A stretch of 64,000 nucleotides of DNA from Lachnospiraceae bacterium (GTDB taxonomy: Bacteria > Bacillota > Clostridia > Lachnospirales > Lachnospiraceae): assembly GCA_019423745.1 (NCBI GenBank), contig JAHZAV010000008.1, positions 27,442 to 91,441 on the forward strand, in the 5' to 3' direction. A program made the position numbers and the translations under genes. The notes below the pieces were generated by a model that saw nothing but the letters and a program-made list of their open reading frames with translations, had not been told where the DNA came from and made no database searches. This document shows, in pieces, positions 35,819-45,029 of this stretch; the first letter of the stretch is position 1, and every line of letters starts with the position of its first letter.

Positions 35819-36538
35819 ATGAACGAAAAGATTCAAGTACTGAATATTGAGATTGACGACTGCACTGCCAAAGAGGCTATGAAGCAGACAGTAGAATATA
35901 TGAAAACAGAACCTGTCAATGTAATAGAGCTTGTTACTGTGGACACCGTAATGTATGCTTCGGAGGAGCCAAAACTTCGGGAGAGTATCGAATGTATTGA
36001 TCTTGTTCTTCCGGGAGAAAAAGAGATTCTGGAAGGTGTTTCTGTAACTGAGAAACGGCATTTGCAGGAGGTAGAACAGCGTACTTATCTTAGGATGTTT
36101 TTGCGCTATCTTCACAAAAATCATTCCAGAATTTTTCTTCTTGTGGAGACAGAGGAGGAGGCGGAGGCCTTTTATCAATATCTGGAGGAAAGATATGGTG
36201 GAATCCAGGTGGTGGGAATGGCAAAGGTATCCCCTACGGATTCAGCAGATGATTTAGTGGTTAATGCGGTAAATGGTGCAGAGACAGACTGTGTGATCGC
36301 AGCCCTTTCAGCGCCTGCAGAGCAGGAATTTATTGTGAGGAACAGGAGCATTTTGAATACAAGAGTCTGGCTTGGGATAGGAAAGGGTGAGAATCCTATT
36401 TACCGCAGCCGGAGCCATATGCAAAAAATGGTACAGTTTATCAATCACAAGCTTTTTAAACGTGAGATAGAAAAAAAACGAAAAAAAGAGATGGAAACTG
36501 CTGTGACTACTGGTGAGAGAGCGCGTGATTTTGTATAG
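35819..36538 (+). CDS. Divergent WecG/TagA/CpsF (GT26)-like protein
   Basis: 239 residues. The overall order matches GT26 transferases: VLNIEIDDCTAKEA start, VIELVTVDTVMYAS, IDLVLPG, RIFLLVETEEEAEAF, DCVIAALSAPAEQEF and GIGKGENPI. However the segment usually reading D-G-x-G after the ADLVLP-type strand is PGEKEILEG here, and the late G-x-F-D element is GENP. It may therefore be catalytically inactive or have another role. The ATG at 35819 (AGGTGA five bases upstream) is preferred; a GTG at 35810 with AGAAGGA upstream is nearly as good. The C-terminus is strongly basic (KREIEKKRKKE). Confidence 0.68.
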   Translation: MNEKIQVLNIEIDDCTAKEAMKQTVEYMKTEPVNVIELVTVDTVMYASEEPKLRESIECIDLVLPGEKEILEGVSVTEKRHLQEVEQRTYLRMFLRYLHKNHSRIFLLVETEEEAEAFYQYLEERYGGIQVVGMAKVSPTDSADDLVVNAVNGAETDCVIAALSAPAEQEFIVRNRSILNTRVWLGIGKGENPIYRSRSHMQKMVQFINHKLFKREIEKKRKKEMETAVTTGERARDFV

Positions 36539-36579
36539 TATGTATATGCTGAAAATCATAAAAATGCAGGAGAAAAATT

Positions 36580-36621
36580 GAGGAAATTAACAAAAAATTG
36601 TGATTTCCTCTTTCTTTTTTT
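36580..36621 (+). terminator. Terminator after the WecG/TagA-like gene
   Basis: GAGGAAAT pairs with ATTTCCTC across an A-rich loop, followed by TTTCTTTTTTT. Confidence 0.75.
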
Positions 36622-36724
36622 GTGGATTTATATTAGTATAAAAAAAGTAATATGTATAAATGGGTAAATGTGCAGAAAATACATTGTGGAAAATGCATAT
36701 TGAAATTAGTGGAGGAGATAGAAT

Positions 36725-37813
36725 ATGATATCTAATCAAATACTACAAAATACCATCGATGGATTAAAAGGGATCACTAGAATTGATCTTTGCGTGATGG
36801 ATACAGATGGCAAATCTCTTGCAAGCACATTTGCCGAACAGGAGAATTATGAGGCGTCTGTTCTGTCTTTTGTGGATTCGCCGGCAGACAGCCAAGTTAT
36901 ACAGGGATATCAGTTTTTCAAAATTTTTGATGAACATCAGCTGGAGTATATCCTTTTGGCTAACGGTGGAAGCGATGATGTGTATATGGTTGGAAAGATT
37001 GCGGCATTTCAGATACAGAATCTTCTGATTGCATATAAGGAACGATTCGATAAAGATAACTTTATTAAGAACTTGCTGCTGGATAATCTGCTTTTGGTAG
37101 ACATTTACAATCGCGCAAAGAAATTACATATTGACACGGAAGTAAGACGTGTTATCTTTATAGTGGAGACGGCCCATGAAAAAGATAGCAGTATGGTAGA
37201 CCATGTTCGGAGTCTGCTGGGAAACAAATCTAAAGATTTTGTCACAGCAGTCGATGAAAAGGATATTATTATTGTAAAAGAATTGGGAGCTTCTGATGGA
37301 CATGCCGAGTTGGAAAAGATGGCGGAATCTATATTGGAACTTCTCCGGGGAGAGGGAGAAGAGGATATACGGATTGCTTATGGCACTATAGTAGGAGATA
37401 TTAAAGAAGTCTCTAAATCCTATAAAGAGGCAAAACTTGCATTGGATGTAGGAAAAATCTTTTTTGATGACAGAAAAGTGATCGCCTACAGTACACTGGG
37501 AATCGGGCGTTTGATTTATCAGCTTCCCATTCCGCTGTGCAAAATGTTTATCCGTGAGATTTTTGAGGGGAAATCCCCGGACGAATTTGATGAAGAGACA
37601 TTGACAACTATTAACAAATTTTTTGAAAATAGCCTGAATGTGTCAGAGACATCAAGACAGCTTTATATCCATCGTAATACTCTCGTTTATCGTCTGGATA
37701 AACTCCAGAAGAGTACGGGACTGGATCTCCGCGTATTTGAAGATGCTATCACATTTAAGATTGCATTGATGGTAGTAAAATATATGAAATACATGGAGTC
37801 ATTGGAGTATTGA
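36725..37813 (+). CDS. PucR/CdaR-type transcriptional regulator
   Basis: 362 residues. The N-terminal part (1-110) resembles a small sensory domain; the middle has the KEVSKSYKEAKLALDVG region of CdaR GGDEF-like domains; the C-terminus is a PucR-type helix-turn-helix (NKFFENSLNVSETSRQLYIHRNTLVYRLDKLQ, about 302-334). GGAGGAG lies before the ATG. It is 16 bases upstream of ftsE and probably in the same transcript, so it may govern the division genes. Confidence 0.88.
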   Translation: MISNQILQNTIDGLKGITRIDLCVMDTDGKSLASTFAEQENYEASVLSFVDSPADSQVIQGYQFFKIFDEHQLEYILLANGGSDDVYMVGKIAAFQIQNLLIAYKERFDKDNFIKNLLLDNLLLVDIYNRAKKLHIDTEVRRVIFIVETAHEKDSSMVDHVRSLLGNKSKDFVTAVDEKDIIIVKELGASDGHAELEKMAESILELLRGEGEEDIRIAYGTIVGDIKEVSKSYKEAKLALDVGKIFFDDRKVIAYSTLGIGRLIYQLPIPLCKMFIREIFEGKSPDEFDEETLTTINKFFENSLNVSETSRQLYIHRNTLVYRLDKLQKSTGLDLRVFEDAITFKIALMVVKYMKYMESLEY

Positions 37814-37829
37814 TAATTAGGAGGAAAGT

Positions 37830-38516
37830 ATGATTGAATTAAATGAGGTAACGAAAGAATACTCAAAAGGGGTTGCTGCTCTGAATGGCGTAAACCTTAA
37901 AGTCGATCAGGGTGAATTTGTTTTTATTGTAGGAGACAGTGGTTCCGGAAAATCGACATTGATTCGTCTGATTATGAAGGAACTGGAACCAACTTCCGGT
38001 ACCATCGTGGTAAATGGTCAGAACCTGGAAAGGTTAAAACATCGACAGATTCCTATGTATCGTAGGGGACTTGGCGTTGTGTTCCAGGATTTCCGACTTT
38101 TGAAGGATCGGAATATTTATGAAAATATCGCTTTTGCTCAGCGTGTTGTAGAGACACCAACCAGGATCATTAAGAAAAAAGTTCCTGCAGCGTTGTCTCT
38201 TGTTGGTCTTGCACAGAAGTATAAATCTTTTCCAAAGGAGCTGTCCGGAGGAGAACAGCAAAGAGTGGCTATTGCCAGAGCTATTGTTAATGAGCCGGCT
38301 ATTCTTCTTGCAGATGAGCCGACAGGAAATCTGGACCCGACTAATTCATGGGAGATTATGAAACTTCTTGAAGAAGCAAATGACAGGGGTACGACCGTTT
38401 TGGTAGTTACGCATAATCAGGAAATTGTAAACGAAATGAAGAAACGTGTTGTTACAATGAAAAAAGGTGTCATTGTCAGCGACGAGCAAAAAGGTGGGTA
38501 TAAAAATGAGGATTAG
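37830..38516 (+). CDS. ftsE: Cell-division ABC transporter ATPase FtsE
   Basis: 228 residues with Walker A GDSGSGKST, Q-loop VFQDFRLL, signature LSGGEQQR, Walker B ILLADEPTGN and the switch His in VVTHN. The FtsEX complex couples ATP hydrolysis to activation of a cell-wall hydrolase at the septum. TAGGAGG precedes the ATG. The end overlaps ftsX by 11 bases. Confidence 0.96.
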   Translation: MIELNEVTKEYSKGVAALNGVNLKVDQGEFVFIVGDSGSGKSTLIRLIMKELEPTSGTIVVNGQNLERLKHRQIPMYRRGLGVVFQDFRLLKDRNIYENIAFAQRVVETPTRIIKKKVPAALSLVGLAQKYKSFPKELSGGEQQRVAIARAIVNEPAILLADEPTGNLDPTNSWEIMKLLEEANDRGTTVLVVTHNQEIVNEMKKRVVTMKKGVIVSDEQKGGYKNED

Positions 38517-39414
38517 TACAGTCGGATATTCGACGAAACAGGGATTTAAAAATATTGGCCGAAATAAGATGTTTTCCATTGCGTCAGTTGCGACGATGGC
38601 AGCGTGTATCTTTGTGTTCGGTCTGTTTTTTGCGATTGTAATGAATTTTAACTATATTGTTCAGAAAGCGGAAGAAGGAGTAGCTATTACTGTATTCTTT
38701 GAAGAGGATATCACTCAGGATCAGATTGATGAAATCGGAGAAGAGCTGGAAAATTGCGAAGGTGTTCATGATGTAGAGTATGTTTCCGCTGACCAGGCAT
38801 GGGAGTCCTTCCAGAACGATTATTTCGGAGAAGACTCTTCGCTTGCTGAAGGATTCAAAGATGACAATCCTCTTGCTAACTCCAACAACTATTCTGTTTA
38901 TATGCAGGATGTTACTAAGCAGGATGATGTAGTAGCTTTTGCGGAAGGATTGGATGGTGTACGTAAGGTAAACAAGTCTGATGTGGTTGCAGATACGCTG
39001 GGAAGCGTAAACAGGCTGATTACCTATGTTTCCATTGCAATTATTGCAATTTTGCTTGCGGTATCCATTTTCCTGATCAATAATACAGTAACGATGGGTA
39101 TTACTGTGCGTCGGGAAGAAATTGCGATTATGAAGTATATTGGAGCAAAGGACGGTTTTGTTCGTGCACCGTTCGTTATAGAGGGACTTGTAATCGGTAT
39201 CATTGGGGCATTGATACCTTTGGTACTGTTATATTTTATGTATGACAAGGCTGTTTCATACATTCTTCAGAGATTTAATTTGTTAAATAATATTTTGGAA
39301 TTCCTTCCGGTAACAGAAGTTTATCGTACACTTCTTCCAGTAGGATTGGCATTAGGTGTTGGAATTGGTTTTCTGGGAAGTTTCTTTACAATCCGTAAAC
39401 ATCTGAAAGTGTAA
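38506..39414 (+). CDS. ftsX: Cell-division membrane protein FtsX
   Basis: 302 residues, four transmembrane segments: about 22-44, then an extracytoplasmic domain (about 45-165), three more helices (about 173-195, 218-245, 270-293). The start ATG at 38506 has GGTGGG nine bases before it and overlaps the ftsE end; the longer frame from 38467 lies inside ftsE. Partner of FtsE; the large extracellular loop would contact the PcsB-like hydrolase encoded next. Confidence 0.95.
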   Translation: MRISTVGYSTKQGFKNIGRNKMFSIASVATMAACIFVFGLFFAIVMNFNYIVQKAEEGVAITVFFEEDITQDQIDEIGEELENCEGVHDVEYVSADQAWESFQNDYFGEDSSLAEGFKDDNPLANSNNYSVYMQDVTKQDDVVAFAEGLDGVRKVNKSDVVADTLGSVNRLITYVSIAIIAILLAVSIFLINNTVTMGITVRREEIAIMKYIGAKDGFVRAPFVIEGLVIGIIGALIPLVLLYFMYDKAVSYILQRFNLLNNILEFLPVTEVYRTLLPVGLALGVGIGFLGSFFTIRKHLKV

Positions 39415-39555
39415 GAGTGCGGTGGGTGAAATATCTGTACGGAAAAAATGCCATTTTGGTGGAAAAACGCAAGAAATTGTGATAAGATAAAAAGTAGCTG
39501 GAAAAAGCCCGTCAGGGAGTAGGAACAAGGGGTCAAAAGTAAAGGGAGAGAAGAA

Positions 39556-40704
39556 ATGCAAAAAAAGAGATTAGTCAGTGTAGTGTTGGCTGGAGCACTT
39601 GTATTTGGAAGTGCGCTGCAGGTAAAAGCAGATGATCTCCAGGATGCGCAGAATCAGGCCAGTGAGCTGCAGAAAAAGAAAGAAGCAGCACAGGCCGAAA
39701 AGAATAGTCTTGCTGCAAAGCTGGAAAAGATCGTAGATGATATGGATAAGACCAAATCAGATATTGAAAAAAAACAGGAAGAAATTGCTGAAAAGACAGA
39801 TGAACTTATTGCTGCTCAGATTGATGAGAACAATCAGTACAACAGTATGAAACTTCGTATCCAGTATATGTATGAGAACGGAAACAGCCAGTTCCTGGAA
39901 ACATTGCTGGAATCAAAAAGTATTGCCGAATTTTTAAGTAATGCAGAGTATATTGCACAAATTTCTGAATATGATAGAAATATGCTTGTGGAATTTCAGG
40001 AGATTGTAACATCGGTAGAAGAACAGAAAAAGGACCTTGAAGAAGAAAACAAGGAACTGGAAGAAATGCAGACCAGTTTGCAGGAACAGCAGACGGAAAT
40101 GGAAAGTCTGATTGAAAGCAAGAGTGAAGAAATCAGTAATTTAAGTGATGAGCTTGGTGAGGTAAATGACAAGATTGCTTCTTTGAAGGAGGAAGCAGAG
40201 CGCCAGGCGAGAATGCAGCAGGAAGCACAACAGGCTGCATCTAATAATTCAGGCAATACAAACACTGGAGGCGGAGGAGATACCAATGTAACGCCAACGC
40301 CACCATACAATGGAGGAGGCAGCGGCAGACTGCAGAATCCGTGTCCGGCAGCTTATATCAGCAGTGAGTTTGGAGGAAGAACATCACCTGGCGGTATAGG
40401 AAGTACGAACCATAAAGGACGTGACTACGCAGCAAGTACAGGGACACCGATCTATGCAGCAGCGTCTGGAACGGTAATTGAGGTTGGATATAATGGTGCA
40501 AGAGGAAATTATGTAATTATCAATCACGGCGATCTTGCCACCTTGTATCAGCATTGCAGTCGTATTTTGGTAAGTACAGGGCAGTCCGTAAGTACAGGAC
40601 AGAACATTGCCTTGGTAGGGTCTACTGGAGCATCTACGGGACCGCATCTTCATTTTGAAGTATGGGTGAACGGTACACCGGTCGATCCGAGACTTTATCT
40701 GTAA
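39556..40704 (+). CDS. PcsB/EnvC-like coiled-coil M23 peptidoglycan hydrolase
   Basis: 382 residues. Signal peptide 1-25 (cleavage near VKADD), long coiled coil about 28-220 rich in Glu, Lys and Gln, a Gly/Asn/Thr linker (NTGGGGDTNVTP), then an M23 LytM domain (about 260-382). The zinc ligands are present: NHKGRDYA (H and D) and GPHLHFEV (HxH), so it looks like an active endopeptidase, unlike regulator-only EnvC forms. It follows ftsEX in the way pcsB does functionally in streptococci, as the effector of FtsX. GGGAGAG lies before the ATG. A weak extended -10 (TGATAAGAT, 39480) may give it its own transcript. Confidence 0.93.
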   Translation: MQKKRLVSVVLAGALVFGSALQVKADDLQDAQNQASELQKKKEAAQAEKNSLAAKLEKIVDDMDKTKSDIEKKQEEIAEKTDELIAAQIDENNQYNSMKLRIQYMYENGNSQFLETLLESKSIAEFLSNAEYIAQISEYDRNMLVEFQEIVTSVEEQKKDLEEENKELEEMQTSLQEQQTEMESLIESKSEEISNLSDELGEVNDKIASLKEEAERQARMQQEAQQAASNNSGNTNTGGGGDTNVTPTPPYNGGGSGRLQNPCPAAYISSEFGGRTSPGGIGSTNHKGRDYAASTGTPIYAAASGTVIEVGYNGARGNYVIINHGDLATLYQHCSRILVSTGQSVSTGQNIALVGSTGASTGPHLHFEVWVNGTPVDPRLYL

Positions 40705-40734
40705 ACAGGAACATAAAAGGTTGGTTTTTGTTAT

Positions 40735-41904
40735 ATGAAACATAAAAAAAGTTTTTTTAAGGGGGCGCTTTTTGGCGCCCTCATTGTATTATTAATAGCA
40801 GGTGCATTCTCCTGTGGTATTGGGAAATTTGGAGATGGAAAAAACAGTATCGGAGCAAGCAGCAGTAAGATGAAGCTTTTAAATGCTCTGATTGATAAAT
40901 ATTATACTGGCGAGGTTGATGAGGAAAAACTGGAGCAGGGGATTTATAAAGGTTATATAGAAGGGCTGGATGATCCCTATTCCGCTTATTATGACGAAGA
41001 AGAGACCGAGCAGATGACAGAGATGGCCACAGGGGAGTTCGCAGGAATTGGCGTATTGATTTCACAGGATAAAAATACGGGTGTTCTGCAGGCTGTGCAA
41101 GTATATGAGGATTCTCCGGCTGGAAAAGCAGGCATACAGAACGGTGATATTTTTTATAAAGTGGATGGAGAAGATATATCGGGACAGGATATTAACGTAG
41201 TAGTTAAAAAGATTAAGGGAGAAGCTGGGACAACAGTTCAGTTGACTATGCTGCGTGGAGAGGCAAAGCAAGAAAAAGAATTTACGGTAGAAAGAGAAAT
41301 GATAGAAGAGCAGACTGTCCAAAGTGAAATGAAAGAAGAGAATGTCGGATATATCAGAATTACAGAATTTGCATCTGTTACCTTGGATCAGTATGAAGAA
41401 GCTTTGGAATCTTTGGAATCTCAAGGCATGGAAAGACTGATTGTAGATCTTAGAAATAATCCGGGAGGGAATCTTAAGACAGTGTGCGATATACTGGATT
41501 TGATGCTTCCCGAAGGGTTGATTGTTTATACAGAAGATAAAAATGGGGAAAGGGAAGAGTACAGATCAGATGAAGAACATGTTTTTGAGAAACCTCTTGT
41601 TGTCATGATGAATGGGAACAGTGCGAGCGCTTCGGAAATATTTGCAGGTGCTATTCAGGACTATGGAACAGGGCAGATTGTGGGAACCCAGTCTTATGGA
41701 AAAGGATTGGTTCAGCAAATTTTTGACCTGGGGGATGGAACCAGCGTAAAGCTGACAATTGCCGAATACTTTACACCAAAAGGGAGAAATATAAATGGAA
41801 CAGGCATTACGCCGGACGTTGAGATTGAGTATGAATATGATGAACAAAAACCAGATAGAGATAATCAGTTGGAAAAGGCCATAGAAACTGTGAAAAATAT
41901 TTAG
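40735..41904 (+). CDS. S41-family C-terminal processing peptidase (CtpA-like)
   Basis: 389 residues, membrane-anchored (helix about 10-28). PDZ domain about 97-185 (GEFAGIGVLIS, SPAGKAGIQNGD), and S41 catalytic domain with nucleophile Ser in GNSASASEIFAGA (about 302) and Lys in SYGKGLVQ (about 327). It cleaves C-termini of envelope proteins and could process the adjacent hydrolase, as CtpA/Prc-type proteases do in other bacteria. The first 20 codons contain a strong GC hairpin (40761-40782). Confidence 0.93.
   Translation: MKHKKSFFKGALFGALIVLLIAGAFSCGIGKFGDGKNSIGASSSKMKLLNALIDKYYTGEVDEEKLEQGIYKGYIEGLDDPYSAYYDEEETEQMTEMATGEFAGIGVLISQDKNTGVLQAVQVYEDSPAGKAGIQNGDIFYKVDGEDISGQDINVVVKKIKGEAGTTVQLTMLRGEAKQEKEFTVEREMIEEQTVQSEMKEENVGYIRITEFASVTLDQYEEALESLESQGMERLIVDLRNNPGGNLKTVCDILDLMLPEGLIVYTEDKNGEREEYRSDEEHVFEKPLVVMMNGNSASASEIFAGAIQDYGTGQIVGTQSYGKGLVQQIFDLGDGTSVKLTIAEYFTPKGRNINGTGITPDVEIEYEYDEQKPDRDNQLEKAIETVKNI
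40761..40782 (+). other. GC-rich hairpin within the 5' end of the S41 peptidase gene
   Basis: 8-bp stem GGGGGCGC/GCGCCCTC (one G-U) with a TTTTTG loop, about 26 bases into the coding sequence. It encodes part of the membrane helix, but the pairing is unusually strong for its surroundings. Confidence 0.5.
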
Positions 41905-41907
41905 TCA

Positions 41908-41936
41908 TTCCATTTCCGCCAGGCATATGTTAAACT
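41908..41936 (+). promoter_or_regulatory. Possible extended -10 promoter of the pyrCFKD operon
   Basis: TGTTAAACT (41929-41936 region) with a poor -35 (TTCCAT). It lies 41 bases before pyrC. Confidence 0.4.
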
Positions 41937-41976
41937 AATTACAAGTATGTAGTTTTTTAGAAAGGATAGGAAGTCT

Positions 41977-43269
41977 ATGACAATCTTAATCAAAGAGGGG
42001 CATGTCCTGGATCCGGAAACACAGAGGGATGAAATCTGCGACGTGCTGATTGACGGGGACAGAATTACGAAAGTTGACCGCGGGATAGAAACAGAGGCAG
42101 AGCGGATTATAGAGGCAAAAGGGTGTTATATTATGCCTGGATTTATTGATCTGCATGTCCATTTCAGAGATCCGGGGCTGGAATATAAGGAAACACTGAC
42201 CACAGGGGGACGCGCGGCAGTGAAGGGCGGAGTAACGACTGTATGTGCAATGCCTAACACTAAACCGGTTATCGACAACGGTGTAAAGGTAAAAGAAGTA
42301 ATGGAGCGTGCCAAAAGAGAGTCTCTTACAAACGTGATTCAGCTGGGAGCGGTCACAGTGGCTCAGGAAGGAAAAGAACTGGCAGATATCCGTGGAATGG
42401 CCAGAAATGGGTGTCACGCTATTAGTGAGGATGGAAAGTCCGTAATGAATGCATCTCTTTATCGAAAAGGGATGAAGGTGGCCAAAGAGGAAGGAATTGC
42501 GGTTTTTGCCCACTGTGAAGATATTACCATGGTAGAAGGTGGCGTTATGAATGCAGACGACAAAGCAGCGGCGCTGGGATTAAAAGGTATAACCAATGCA
42601 GTGGAAGATGTTATTGTGGCAAGAGATATTTTGTTGGCTAAGGAGACTGGCGTGCGCCTTCATCTTTGCCATTGTTCTACAAAGGACAGTATTAAAATGC
42701 TTGGCCTTGCTAAGGAAGAGGGATTATCCGTTACCGGAGAGGTTTGCCCCCATCATTTTATTTTATCAACAGATGATATCCAAAAAGATGATGGAAATTA
42801 TAAAATGAATCCTCCTCTGAGGAGCAAAGAGGATGTAGAAGCGATTCGGGAAGGACTTAGAAATGGTACGGTAGATGTCATTGCAACGGATCATGCTCCT
42901 CACGCTGAAGCGGAGAAAAACCGTTCTATGAAGCTGGCTGCATTTGGAATTGTGGGGCTTGAGACTTCAGCGGCTCTTACTTATACAGAACTGGTAGAGA
43001 CAGGGATTATCACTCCTATGCAGATGGCAGAAAAAATGAGTTATAATCCGGCAAAGATTTTAGGAATTCATGATAGAGGATCTGTTTCAGAGGGAAAGAT
43101 TGCTGACATCGTGATTTTTGACCCGGAAACAGAGTATGTGATTGATAAAAATACATTTTTGTCAAAAGGAAAAAACACACCATTCCATGGCCGCAAGGTA
43201 AAGGGAAAGGTTGTATGTACCATCGCAGGTGGAAGAGTTGTATACGAAGGAGGGAAAACCATTGATTAA
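41977..43269 (+). CDS. pyrC: Dihydroorotase, class I
   Basis: Third step of UMP synthesis. 430 residues, amidohydrolase fold: DLHVHFRDPG (HxH zinc ligands), YKETLTTG, and the ATDHAPH C-terminal Asp-His-His segment. The AHCED and LCHCSTKDS segments supply further ligands. AAAGGATAGGAAG precedes the ATG. The pyrF start overlaps its 3' end. Confidence 0.96.
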   Translation: MTILIKEGHVLDPETQRDEICDVLIDGDRITKVDRGIETEAERIIEAKGCYIMPGFIDLHVHFRDPGLEYKETLTTGGRAAVKGGVTTVCAMPNTKPVIDNGVKVKEVMERAKRESLTNVIQLGAVTVAQEGKELADIRGMARNGCHAISEDGKSVMNASLYRKGMKVAKEEGIAVFAHCEDITMVEGGVMNADDKAAALGLKGITNAVEDVIVARDILLAKETGVRLHLCHCSTKDSIKMLGLAKEEGLSVTGEVCPHHFILSTDDIQKDDGNYKMNPPLRSKEDVEAIREGLRNGTVDVIATDHAPHAEAEKNRSMKLAAFGIVGLETSAALTYTELVETGIITPMQMAEKMSYNPAKILGIHDRGSVSEGKIADIVIFDPETEYVIDKNTFLSKGKNTPFHGRKVKGKVVCTIAGGRVVYEGGKTID

Positions 43270-44188
43270 TGAACTGGTAACAAAAATAAAGAAAACGGGA
43301 GCTCCGATTGTAGTAGGATTAGATCCTATGCTGGGATATATTCCGGAACAGGTGAAGAAAAAAGCATTTGAAGAATTTGGTGAAACCCTGGAGGGCGCGT
43401 CAGAGGCAATATGGCAGTTTAATAAAGAAATCGTAGATAAGACATATGATCTGATCCCTGCTGTAAAACCACAGATTGCCATGTATGAACAATTTGGAAT
43501 TCCGGGACTTATGGCGTTTAAAAAAACAGTAGAGTATTGTAAACAAAAAGGTCTGGTAGTGATTGGAGATATTAAGCGAGGGGACATTGGATCTACCTCA
43601 GCTGCTTATGCGACAGGACATATCGGAAAAGTGGAAATAGGTAACAAGATATATGCACCATTTGATGAGGATTTTGTGACAGTGAATCCGTACCTTGGAT
43701 CTGACGGTGTGAAGCCTTTTATCGATATTTGCAAAGAGGAAAAGAAAGGGCTTTTTATTCTTGTAAAGACATCCAATCCGTCCAGCGGTGAATTCCAGGA
43801 TCAGCTGATTGATGGACGTCCTCTGTATGAATTAGTAGGCGAGAAAGTCAATGAGTGGGGACAGGAATGTATGGGAGATGCTTACAGCTATATTGGCGCA
43901 GTTGTAGGTGCTACTTATCCTGAGATGGGAAAAGTGCTGCGTAAAATTATGCCAAAAGCATATATCCTTGTTCCGGGTTATGGAGCACAGGGAGGACAAG
44001 GTAAAGACCTTGTACATTTCTTCAACGAGGATGGACTCGGGGCTATTGTCAATTCTTCCAGAGGGATTATTGCTGCATATAAGCAGGAAAAATATGCCGC
44101 ATTTGGACCAGAGGCATTTGGAGATGCATCACGAGCAGCTGTAGAGGACATGATCGCTGATATCAGAGGTGCTCTGGAGAATCGTTAG
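43262..44188 (+). CDS. pyrF: Orotidine 5'-phosphate decarboxylase, type 2
   Basis: Last step of UMP synthesis. 308 residues, longer than the common 230-residue form, as in the type 2 OMP decarboxylases. VVGLDPM near the N-terminus and DIKRGDIGST with the catalytic Lys-Asp pair are visible, plus PYLGSDGVKPF and VPGYGAQGG. The TTG at 43262 is chosen because AAGGAGGG lies seven bases upstream; the longer frame runs back inside pyrC. It overlaps pyrC by eight bases. Confidence 0.94.
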   Translation: MINELVTKIKKTGAPIVVGLDPMLGYIPEQVKKKAFEEFGETLEGASEAIWQFNKEIVDKTYDLIPAVKPQIAMYEQFGIPGLMAFKKTVEYCKQKGLVVIGDIKRGDIGSTSAAYATGHIGKVEIGNKIYAPFDEDFVTVNPYLGSDGVKPFIDICKEEKKGLFILVKTSNPSSGEFQDQLIDGRPLYELVGEKVNEWGQECMGDAYSYIGAVVGATYPEMGKVLRKIMPKAYILVPGYGAQGGQGKDLVHFFNEDGLGAIVNSSRGIIAAYKQEKYAAFGPEAFGDASRAAVEDMIADIRGALENR

Positions 44189-44246
44189 AAACGGCAGGAG
44201 TTTCGAGAAAAAGAAATATAGCCAAGAAAAATCAGGAGTAAAGAAG

Positions 44247-45029
44247 ATGACAAAGAAAAAAGAACAGGTTCAAGTGATATCCCAGTGCTCTATAGCGGAG
44301 GGAATCTTCAGTATGTGGATTCGCACAGAAGCAGCAAAAAGTGCGAAGCCCGGCCAGTTTGTCTCTATGTACACAAACGATGGAACAAAGCTGCTTCCTC
44401 GTCCCATCAGTATTTGTGAGATTGACAAAGAAAGGGAAGCATTAAGGGTTGTGTATCGTGTGACTGGAGAGAAAACCGGAACAGAGCAGTTTTCCCGTAT
44501 GAAGGCGGGAGATCAGCTGTCTATCATAGGTCCTCTGGGAAATGGCTTTCCTTTCGACAGAGCAGAAGGAAAGAGAGCATTTCTTATGGGCGGCGGGATT
44601 GGCGTTCCTCCGATCCTGGAGCTGGCAAAGCAGATGAATTGTGAAAAAAAGCAGATTATTGTTGGTTATCGGGATCAGCAGACGTTTCTGGAAGAAGAAT
44701 TTGAAAAGTACGGTGAAGTTTATATTTCTACCGAGGATGGAAGTGTAGGAACAAAGGGAAATGTTATGAATGTTGTGGCAGAGGAAGCGTTGGAGGCGGA
44801 TGTGATTTATGCCTGTGGACCGACACCAATGCTGCGTGCTATAAAAAAATATGCAGAGGATAATGGGATTGAATGTTACATTTCTCTGGAAGAGAGAATG
44901 GCCTGCGGTATTGGCGCCTGTCTTGGATGCGTATGTAAAACAAAAGAAAAGGATGCTCACAGCAATGTGAATAATAAGAGGATCTGTAAAGATGGCCCGG
45001 TATTCTTATCGACGGAGGTGGAAATCTGA
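44247..45029 (+). CDS. pyrK: Dihydroorotate dehydrogenase electron-transfer subunit PyrK
   Basis: FAD and [2Fe-2S] protein that passes electrons from PyrD to NAD. 260 residues: FAD-binding PRPISIC, NAD-binding GGGIGVPPIL, and the cluster-binding cysteines in ACGIGACLGCVCKTK with a further Cys in RICKDGPVF. The ATG at 44247 follows AGGAG by eight bases; the frame upstream to 44169 overlaps the pyrF end without a start site. Stop and pyrD start overlap as TGATG. Confidence 0.95.
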   Translation: MTKKKEQVQVISQCSIAEGIFSMWIRTEAAKSAKPGQFVSMYTNDGTKLLPRPISICEIDKEREALRVVYRVTGEKTGTEQFSRMKAGDQLSIIGPLGNGFPFDRAEGKRAFLMGGGIGVPPILELAKQMNCEKKQIIVGYRDQQTFLEEEFEKYGEVYISTEDGSVGTKGNVMNVVAEEALEADVIYACGPTPMLRAIKKYAEDNGIECYISLEERMACGIGACLGCVCKTKEKDAHSNVNNKRICKDGPVFLSTEVEI

